9,846 nt of DNA from assembly GCA_002506025.1 (NCBI GenBank), contig DAWS01000096.1, forward strand, positions 1,730 to 11,575, in the 5' to 3' direction. The position numbers were made by a program, and so were the translations under genes. Below, piece by piece: positions 4,860 to 9,846 of the stretch. Source of the stretch: Euryarchaeota archaeon UBA111. Lineage in GTDB: Archaea > Thermoplasmatota > Poseidoniia > Poseidoniales > Poseidoniaceae. The stretch's first letter is position 1. Each line of letters opens with the position of its first letter. The notes beneath the pieces were generated by a model. It ran no database searches. It had not been told where the DNA came from and saw only the letters and a list, made by a program, of their open reading frames with translations.

Positions 4860-6959
4860 TCACAGTAGGCCGTTCTTGGTTAGCTCACCAGTTCCAGCCA
4901 GTACTACTGCAACAATTGACATCAACTTGATCAAAATGTTGAGTGAAGGACCGGATGTGTCCTTGAACGGATCGCCGATTGTGTCACCGATGACTGCTGC
5001 ATCGTGTGCCTCATCGCCTTTCTTTGCGCCCTCAATATGATTCTGCTCTATTGCTTTCTTGGCGTTATCCCACGCACCACCTGCGTTAGCCATGAACAGA
5101 GCAAGTAGAACACCAGATACTAGAGCACCAGCCAACATACCACCTAGGGCAGCTGTTCCAAGAGAGAAACCGATTATTACCGGGGCTAGAATTGCAACAA
5201 CACCTGGGCCAATCATTTCTCTTAGAGCCGCTTGAGTTGATATGTCAACACACTTCTTTGAGTCGGGCTTAACACCTTCTTTCCCTTCTAGCAGACCGTC
5301 GATTTCTTTGAATTGTCGGCGAATCTCAACAACCATGTCCCCAGCAGCCTTACCCACTGATGTCATGGTCATTGCAGCAACCACAAACGGTAGTCCACCA
5401 CCAATCAATAGACCAATGACAACCATTGGCTCAGTCAGGTCAAGGCTTACTCCACCAACAGCGGTGTTATACGCTGCGAATAGTGCTAATGCAGTCAATG
5501 CCGCAGAACCAATTGCGAATCCCTTACCAACTGCAGCGGTCGTGTTGCCGATAGAATCTAGTTCGTCGGTAATGGCGCGCACGTCATCACCAAGTCCACT
5601 CATCTCAGCAATACCGCCAGCATTGTCGGCAACCGGACCGTATGCATCAACGGTCATCGTTACACCAACGGTCGCTAGCATGCCCATTGCAGCCATGGCG
5701 ATACAATACAAGCCATACTCCTCACCGCCAAATTCGTTCGCGCCGAGTATTCCAATTGCAATCAATACAATCGGGATGAAGGTAGACATCATGCCAACCG
5801 ACAAACCAGCGATAGCATTGGTTGCTGGACCAGTCTTGGACATCTCACCAATGTGTGGGATGGCTTTGGTCTTGATACCAAACACTGGCTCAATACCAGT
5901 GTAATATTCTGTAACTAGACCGATTAGAATACCAACTATGCTACCCAAAACCACTGAGTGCATGACACCATATTCAACATCAATCAAACCTTGTTGGATT
6001 GAAACGTAGCCACCGATAGCAAACAGAATAGCACCGATAAATGTGGTATTTCGGAGTGCCGCTGCTGGGTCTTTGCCGTTTTTGAGGAAAGCCATAGAGA
6101 AAACACCGATTATGGATGCGGCGTAGCCAATGAAACCAAGGAGAATTGGTAGTAGAACATAGTCTGCTGCGTTGTCGCCAGTGAACTCGTTTGCAATAAT
6201 CATAGCAGCGATAATTGAACCAACAAATGACTCGAATATGTCTGCTCCCATACCTGCAACGTCACCAACATTGTCACCAACGTTATCGGCAATTACACCA
6301 GGGTTCCGTGGATCGTCCTCTGGAATTCCTGCTTCGACTTTACCGACGAGGTCTGCACCAACGTCTGCCGCCTTGGTGTAAATTCCGCCACCAACACGAG
6401 CAAACAAAGCGATTGATGAGGCACCCATACCGAATCCAGCCGCGGCCTGAATCACGTTTAATCCGCTTGCTGCAGCGTCATCACCGGATGATGCAACATC
6501 TCCAGCACCTAGCCACCATGCGATTAGAGAAATACCGAGCAGACCCAATCCGCCAACTGACAGACCCATTACGGCACCGCCGTTGTAAGATACTGCCAAT
6601 GCCGCCGGTTGGCCGCCGCTTTTAGCAGCCATTGCAGTTCTACCGTTAGCAGAAGTAGCGGCCCTCATACCGGAAAATCCAGCTGCGACTGATGCGAGGG
6701 CACCAGCAAAGAACGCAATCGTTGTTTCAGCGTCGTTCAAGACAAACAGAAGGGCGCCGACTGCAGCAACGAAAATTCCCAAGATTCGGTATTCAGCCTT
6801 CAAGAAAGCCATAGCACCGTCTTGTATTTCGTTAGTGATATCAGCAACTACATCGTTGTCAATCTTCACACTGTTTACTCGCATGTACAATACAAAAGCA
6901 ATGACAAGTCCAACTAGACCTGTTCCTGCCGCAATTAGAGGTATGTTTGTAATATCCAT
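4860..6959 (-). CDS. hppA: Membrane-bound ion-translocating pyrophosphatase, K+-dependent type
   Basis: From the ATG at 6959 this is a 699-residue, about 16-helix integral membrane enzyme. It hydrolyses cytosolic pyrophosphate and pumps H+ or Na+ outward, saving energy from biosynthetic PPi. Numbering from a GTG three codons upstream (6968), the catalytic motifs are DVGADLVGKVE (202-212), PEDDPRNP (216-223), the NVGDNVGD repeat (229-236), VDAYGPVADNAGG (440-452) and the C-terminal GDTIGDPFKDTSGPS (661-675). The potassium signature GNTTAAVGKG has Ala478 and Gly481 where K+-independent enzymes carry Lys and Thr, so activity should need K+. E246 in ADIFES is where Na+-pumping members place their gating Glu. 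I chose the ATG at 6959 because AGGTGG lies 5 nt before it and the GTG at 6968 falls inside that ribosome site. The length is normal and no key residue is missing. It is divergent from the NifU-domain gene. Confidence 0.97.
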   Translation of the reverse strand: MDITNIPLIAAGTGLVGLVIAFVLYMRVNSVKIDNDVVADITNEIQDGAMAFLKAEYRILGIFVAAVGALLFVLNDAETTIAFFAGALASVAAGFSGMRAATSANGRTAMAAKSGGQPAALAVSYNGGAVMGLSVGGLGLLGISLIAWWLGAGDVASSGDDAAASGLNVIQAAAGFGMGASSIALFARVGGGIYTKAADVGADLVGKVEAGIPEDDPRNPGVIADNVGDNVGDVAGMGADIFESFVGSIIAAMIIANEFTGDNAADYVLLPILLGFIGYAASIIGVFSMAFLKNGKDPAAALRNTTFIGAILFAIGGYVSIQQGLIDVEYGVMHSVVLGSIVGILIGLVTEYYTGIEPVFGIKTKAIPHIGEMSKTGPATNAIAGLSVGMMSTFIPIVLIAIGILGANEFGGEEYGLYCIAMAAMGMLATVGVTMTVDAYGPVADNAGGIAEMSGLGDDVRAITDELDSIGNTTAAVGKGFAIGSAALTALALFAAYNTAVGGVSLDLTEPMVVIGLLIGGGLPFVVAAMTMTSVGKAAGDMVVEIRRQFKEIDGLLEGKEGVKPDSKKCVDISTQAALREMIGPGVVAILAPVIIGFSLGTAALGGMLAGALVSGVLLALFMANAGGAWDNAKKAIEQNHIEGAKKGDEAHDAAVIGDTIGDPFKDTSGPSLNILIKLMSIVAVVLAGTGELTKNGLL

Positions 6960-6964
6960 AATAA

Positions 6965-6970
6965 CCACCT
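6965..6970 (-). promoter_or_regulatory. Ribosome binding site that sets the pyrophosphatase start
   Basis: The minus strand reads AGGTGG, then TTATT, then the ATG at 6959. The competing upstream GTG (6968-6966) is inside this motif and has no ribosome site of its own, so the ATG is preferred. Its presence means this transcript has a leader, unlike several neighbours. Confidence 0.65.
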
Positions 6971-7020
6971 ATTGAGCCGGCGACCTGTGAACTCCTCATA
7001 AGTGGTTCGCTTGTAAGTTG

Positions 7021-7056
7021 GACACAATATCGAGATTAACGACCTGATATTGTCTC
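7021..7056. repeat. Inverted repeat in the pyrophosphatase/NifU-domain divergent promoter region
   Basis: The arms are GACACAATATC (7021-7031) and GATATTGTCTC (7046-7056), which match in inverted orientation at 10 of 11 positions. They are separated by 14 bp, giving a centre-to-centre distance of 25 bp. The element lies 62 bp before the pyrophosphatase start and 66 bp before the NifU-domain start, almost midway. Read outward on either strand each arm is GATATTGT, so the arms could be an operator for a dimeric regulator, a pair of divergent TATA-like boxes, or a chance hairpin. Confidence 0.55.
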
Positions 7057-7121
7057 GCCGAGTGCGGTTTTAGGGAAAATTTGGAGAAATGATTCATTAA
7101 AGACGGCTTGCTGGGCCAACT

Positions 7122-7463
7122 ATGGGAATAACCGCAGAGGAGATTTTGGCCGAGATTGGTCCCGTCCAAGAAGTTCTTGATGCCCATGATGGCATTGTCA
7201 ACGTCATCGACACTGCTGAAGGTAACATCATGCTATCACTTGATGGTGGTTGTAATGGATGTTCTTCAACACCCATGACTGCGATGCAAATATTCTACTC
7301 ATTGATGAAGTTAGATGCAGTGAACGATGTGATTTTTGTTAACGGCGAACTACCAGAATATATGCGCGATTTTATCAAGAAAAAAATGGCAAAAGAAGCT
7401 GCAGAAGCCGATCAAAACCTAACATCGGGTGGAGATCACGAACCGCGCGGCGAGATAATCTAG
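7122..7463 (+). CDS. NifU C-terminal-domain (Nfu-type) Fe-S cluster scaffold protein
   Basis: The 113-residue protein consists mainly of one NifU C-terminal domain (about residues 5-80). The cluster-binding motif is GGC44-N-G-C47-SST, close to the family form G-x-C-x-G-C-x-S-S, with the typical following helix. In known homologues two monomers hold a [4Fe-4S] cluster between their CxxC pairs and hand it to apo-proteins. The protein is cytoplasmic. A tail of about 30 residues after residue 83, first Lys/Ala-rich then polar, is outside the conserved domain and looks disordered. No Shine-Dalgarno precedes the ATG, and a weak AT-rich element (TTCATTAAA, 7092-7100) lies 22-30 bp upstream, in keeping with leaderless expression. 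No other Fe-S assembly gene is present in the window. Confidence 0.92.
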   Translation: MGITAEEILAEIGPVQEVLDAHDGIVNVIDTAEGNIMLSLDGGCNGCSSTPMTAMQIFYSLMKLDAVNDVIFVNGELPEYMRDFIKKKMAKEAAEADQNLTSGGDHEPRGEII

Positions 7464-7464
7464 A

Positions 7465-7797
7465 CTACTCTTCTTCTTTTCTGCCGATTGAGTGGGGATT
7501 CGCTCCGAACGATACATTAGTACCTTTGATGTTCATTCTCGCTGATACTGCGATGATTAGGCAAACCAGTGATAGCGGTTTAGGTAGATAGGCTGACCCC
7601 CACAAGGAACCACCCGCTAGAGCTAACCACCACAGCACGACTGCACACAAAACCAATGACCCGGCAATGACATTTTGCGCCATGTATTCTGCTTTTTCCG
7701 AACGCGAGAATGTTGCAATGAACGTGAACAACACTGCGGATAAACCGCACAGTGCCTCTGCCAGATGTTCAATGAAAACTGGGTCAACACCTGCCAT
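7465..7797 (-). CDS. Small membrane protein of unknown function, three predicted helices
   Basis: This 110-residue protein has hydrophobic segments at about residues 12-30, 43-65 and 72-87, with a Lys/Glu-containing loop between the first two (SRSEKAEYM). The C-terminal tail is hydrophilic and ends in RKEEE. No motif or family is recognised. The composition is that of a real integral membrane protein and not of a shadow frame. Its ATG has a CTTAAG element about 26 bp upstream (near 7820-7825), in keeping with leaderless expression. Its TAG stop is one base from the TAG of the convergent NifU-domain gene. It is divergent from polX with a gap of 99 bp. Confidence 0.7.
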   Translation of the reverse strand: MAGVDPVFIEHLAEALCGLSAVLFTFIATFSRSEKAEYMAQNVIAGSLVLCAVVLWWLALAGGSLWGSAYLPKPLSLVCLIIAVSARMNIKGTNVSFGANPHSIGRKEEE

Positions 7798-7865
7798 GTA
7801 TTGGCCTAATGTTTGATGTTCTTAAGCACGGTTACTGCTTTCGCAGTGTTATGGAGTCATAACAA

Positions 7866-7876
7866 GGTTTGAAACC
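7866..7876. repeat. Short perfect palindrome upstream of the polX gene
   Basis: GGTTT-G-AAACC is a perfect inverted repeat with 5-bp arms and a single central base, placed 21-31 bp before the PolX ATG at 7897. That is where a TATA box or operator would sit. An alternative TATA-like stretch (TCATAACA) overlaps positions 7857-7864. At this length a chance match is quite possible. Confidence 0.3.
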
Positions 7877-7896
7877 ATAATCGCCGTGAATCAGTC

Positions 7897-9834
7897 ATGG
7901 CAGGTGGTGAGTTCTCTTTACCGAAAGCCCGCCCCAATGGTCCGCCATTCTTTTCGCGCAATCAAATTGCAGCAGCGCTACATCAAGTTGCAGTGCTGCT
8001 TGAACTCCAAGGGGCTAATGTATTCAGATTGAGGTCATATCAAAACGCTAGCCGAACCTTGGGTGGCATCACAGAAGATTTAGGTGAATTGGTCGCAACC
8101 GGGAAAATATTTGACATCAAAGGCATCGGCAAAGGCCTTGGCTCTGCCATCTCACAAGCAGTCTCAGAAGGCAAGTGGCCTAGTGATTGGATTGATCTGC
8201 ACAACAACACACCACCTGGCTTGATTGAAATGCTGGGTATTCCCGGCTTAGGACCGAAGCGAATCAAGATTATGAATGAAGAATTAGGTGTCGAATCAAT
8301 TGCCACTCTCAAGCAAGCAGCGTTAGATGATTCTATTGCTGGGTTGAAAGGATTCGGCGCCAAGTCCCAGCAGAAGATGCTTGACGGCATTGAATTATTA
8401 GCCAGATTCCGCTCGCGACGAAGGCTCGATATTGGTCTGATGTATGGTGAGGCATTCGAACAAAAAATTGCTGGAATTGACGGCGTCATCAAGGCTCAAC
8501 TTGCCGGTAGTGCTCGCCGGCGCAAAGAAACCATCGGCGACTTAGATGTTGTAGTAGGCGTCCTTGATGAAGACAAGGAACGGGTGAGTAAAGCGATTCT
8601 AGGTCTGTCAGGTATTGCAGATGTCAAAGGCGCTGGTGATTCAAAAATCAGTCTGATTCTCGATACCAGTATATTCGAAGGTGGATTTTCACTCGGACAT
8701 ATTGACAAAACCGTCATGGAGGCTATCGGCGGTGATGATTACGAACAACTTGAATCTGGTGGTACAATTGATGCACAAGTCAGACTAGTCACCCCGGAAA
8801 TCTTCCCGTTTACTCTGGCGTATTTCACCGGTAGTAAAGAGCATAATATCGTCATGCGCCAACGAGCAATAGATCGTGGTTTAAGGCTCAGTGAATTCGG
8901 CCTGATACCAGAATCTGAGGCGGGCGATTTGAAAGGCATGGCGGCTGCACATCTGTCACTTCCAGCGATTGATGAATCTGAAATCTACCGCCATCTAGAC
9001 CTAGAGTGGGTGCCGCCCGAATTGCGTGAAGATACTGGAGAAATTGACGCTGCCAATTCAGCAGCTTTGCCTAGATTGATTGTTCCGGGTGATGTAAAAG
9101 GCGTATTACACAATCACACAACCCTATCTGATGGCGACGCAACCTTGGAGCAAATGGCGGACGCAGCGAGAAATATTGGCTGGAACTGGTTGGGTGTTGC
9201 CGACCATTCGCAATCGCTCAAAGTTGCAAATGGTGCGAGTCCAGAAGATCTGTTAGCGCAGGGTCAACAAATCAAACAGTACAATGCTGCTTGGGCTGAA
9301 GAAGGAATTGAGTTTAGATTATTTCATGGCTCAGAGTCCGACATACTTGAGGATGGAAAATTGGATTACACTGACGAAGTACTTGCCGAATTAGACTATG
9401 TTGTTGCCTCAGTCCACGCAATGACGAAGTGGAAAAATCGTGATGAAGTGACTAACACCGAAGACCTAATGCGAGCAATCGATCACCCTGCAACCAAAGT
9501 TCTTGGCCATCCAACAGGACGTATTCTTCAGGGTCGAGACGGTTATGAAATCGACATGTTTGCAATTATTGAACACATGGCAGAACATAACGAAGCAGGA
9601 CGATTGAAAGCTGTCGAGTTAAATGCTAGCCCATATCGACTTGACCTAGACTGGCGCCTCTGCAAATACGCCAAGAGCAACAATGTTCCAGTTGTTATCA
9701 ACCCCGATGCGCACTCAGTTCGTGGACTTGGTGACTTTGCATACGGCGTCATGGCGGCACGCAAAGGTTGGTTAGAATCCGGCGATACGCTCAATTCCCT
9801 AGCGCTTGATGAAATTACCGCACGATTACTTTGA
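7897..9834 (+). CDS. polX: Family X DNA polymerase with C-terminal PHP phosphoesterase domain
   Basis: The 645-residue protein has the bacterial/archaeal PolX layout: an 8-kDa domain at about 20-95, helix-hairpin-helix motifs near 65-85 (IKGIGKG), 115-126 (IPGLGPKR) and 150-162 (LKGFGAKS), a polymerase palm at about 195-330, and a PHP domain at 400-640. In the palm, GS-x-RR (204-208) and D215/D217 of GDLD are present, as is the dNTP-site segment YFTGSKEHN (309-317). The PHP metal ligands appear complete: H405, H407, D412, H437, E480, H507, H538, D604 and H606. Such enzymes fill short gaps in base-excision repair, and the PHP domain adds Mn2+-dependent 3'-5' exonuclease and end-cleaning activity. 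It is about 70 residues longer than the usual 570-580. Part of this is a palm insert near 257-289, and the third catalytic Asp is out of register (see findings). The start at 7897 keeps a 20-residue leader before the 8-kDa domain. Confidence 0.96.
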   Translation: MAGGEFSLPKARPNGPPFFSRNQIAAALHQVAVLLELQGANVFRLRSYQNASRTLGGITEDLGELVATGKIFDIKGIGKGLGSAISQAVSEGKWPSDWIDLHNNTPPGLIEMLGIPGLGPKRIKIMNEELGVESIATLKQAALDDSIAGLKGFGAKSQQKMLDGIELLARFRSRRRLDIGLMYGEAFEQKIAGIDGVIKAQLAGSARRRKETIGDLDVVVGVLDEDKERVSKAILGLSGIADVKGAGDSKISLILDTSIFEGGFSLGHIDKTVMEAIGGDDYEQLESGGTIDAQVRLVTPEIFPFTLAYFTGSKEHNIVMRQRAIDRGLRLSEFGLIPESEAGDLKGMAAAHLSLPAIDESEIYRHLDLEWVPPELREDTGEIDAANSAALPRLIVPGDVKGVLHNHTTLSDGDATLEQMADAARNIGWNWLGVADHSQSLKVANGASPEDLLAQGQQIKQYNAAWAEEGIEFRLFHGSESDILEDGKLDYTDEVLAELDYVVASVHAMTKWKNRDEVTNTEDLMRAIDHPATKVLGHPTGRILQGRDGYEIDMFAIIEHMAEHNEAGRLKAVELNASPYRLDLDWRLCKYAKSNNVPVVINPDAHSVRGLGDFAYGVMAARKGWLESGDTLNSLALDEITARLL

Positions 9835-9846
9835 ACATACATTCAT

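Noticed and set aside
5242..5904. Long open frame of 220 codons on the plus strand
   Set aside because: It lies wholly antisense to the conserved pyrophosphatase gene. Its Pro/Ser/Thr/Ala-rich composition is typical of a reverse-strand shadow and no domain is recognisable.
6172..6625. Overlapping plus-strand open frames within the pyrophosphatase gene
   Set aside because: They are antisense shadows of a conserved coding region with skewed composition (Arg/His/Gln- or Pro/Ser-rich).
6996..7187. Minus-strand open frame of 63 codons upstream of the pyrophosphatase
   Set aside because: It covers the promoter region and the start of the NifU-domain gene in antisense and contains the inverted repeat; nothing suggests a protein.
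7834..7847. Small hairpin ACTGC-TTTC-GCAGT between the small membrane protein gene and polX
   Set aside because: A 5-bp stem with no T-run and no matching element elsewhere is within chance expectation, and both genes read away from it, so it cannot be a terminator.
8040..9842. Several minus-strand open frames (8040-8492, 8496-8717, 8739-8939, 9543-9842)
   Set aside because: All lie antisense to polX, which is continuous and carries catalytic motifs along its length.
1..9846. CRISPR array, insertion sequence, prophage or defence cluster
   Set aside because: There are no regularly spaced direct repeats, no terminal inverted repeats, no transposase or integrase-like protein, and base composition looks uniform across the window.

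Overview
This is a gene-dense window of a small prokaryotic genome, with GC in the mid-40s percent by eye. It holds eleven protein genes on both strands, mostly as single genes or pairs, with intergenic gaps of about 20 to 160 bp. I favour a marine euryarchaeon (Poseidoniales/Marine Group II, or a close relative). Several genes lack a Shine-Dalgarno sequence but have an AT-rich TATA-like element about 20-40 bp before the ATG, as expected for leaderless or short-leader archaeal transcripts. I see no convincing bacterial -35/-10 promoters. The protein set (PolX with a PHP domain, a membrane pyrophosphatase, an MscS channel, and a lipobox protein with a W-x-V-G-x-x-W repeat) also fits. No rRNA or other phylogenetic marker is present, so the lineage is an inference.

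Layout: (1) positions 1-875, minus strand: the N-terminal 291 codons of an MscS-family mechanosensitive channel cut by the window edge. (2) 1001-1882, minus: a pirin with all four metal ligands, divergent from (3) a glutaredoxin at 1985-2269. (4) 2261-2857, minus: a serine esterase whose 3' end overlaps the glutaredoxin by 9 bp. It lies directly downstream of (5) a 318-residue lipoprotein (2882-3838, minus). (6) 3954-4559, plus: a cytochrome b561-like four-helix membrane protein, divergent from the lipoprotein. (7) 4643-4837: a 64-residue double-CxxC zinc-ribbon protein. (8) 4860-6959, minus: a membrane-bound ion-pumping pyrophosphatase of the K+-dependent type. It is divergent from (9) a NifU C-terminal-domain Fe-S scaffold (7122-7463), with a 10/11-matched inverted repeat between them. 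(10) 7465-7797, minus: a small three-helix membrane protein ending 1 bp from the scaffold gene. (11) 7897-9834, plus: a family X DNA polymerase with a C-terminal PHP nuclease domain.

The content is mainly housekeeping: membrane energetics and osmotic protection (pyrophosphatase, MscS), redox and Fe-S chemistry (glutaredoxin, NifU domain, pirin, b561), a surface lipoprotein/esterase pair, and base-excision-type DNA repair (PolX). I see no mobile element, CRISPR array, tRNA, rRNA or defence cluster. The points most worth a second look are PolX's palm domain (third catalytic aspartate out of register, plus an insert of roughly 30 residues), a probable CUG start for the esterase set by a strong Shine-Dalgarno on the preceding stop codon, the ion-specificity signature of the pyrophosphatase, and the inverted repeat at 7021-7056. 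No stretch longer than 300 bases lacks a gene.
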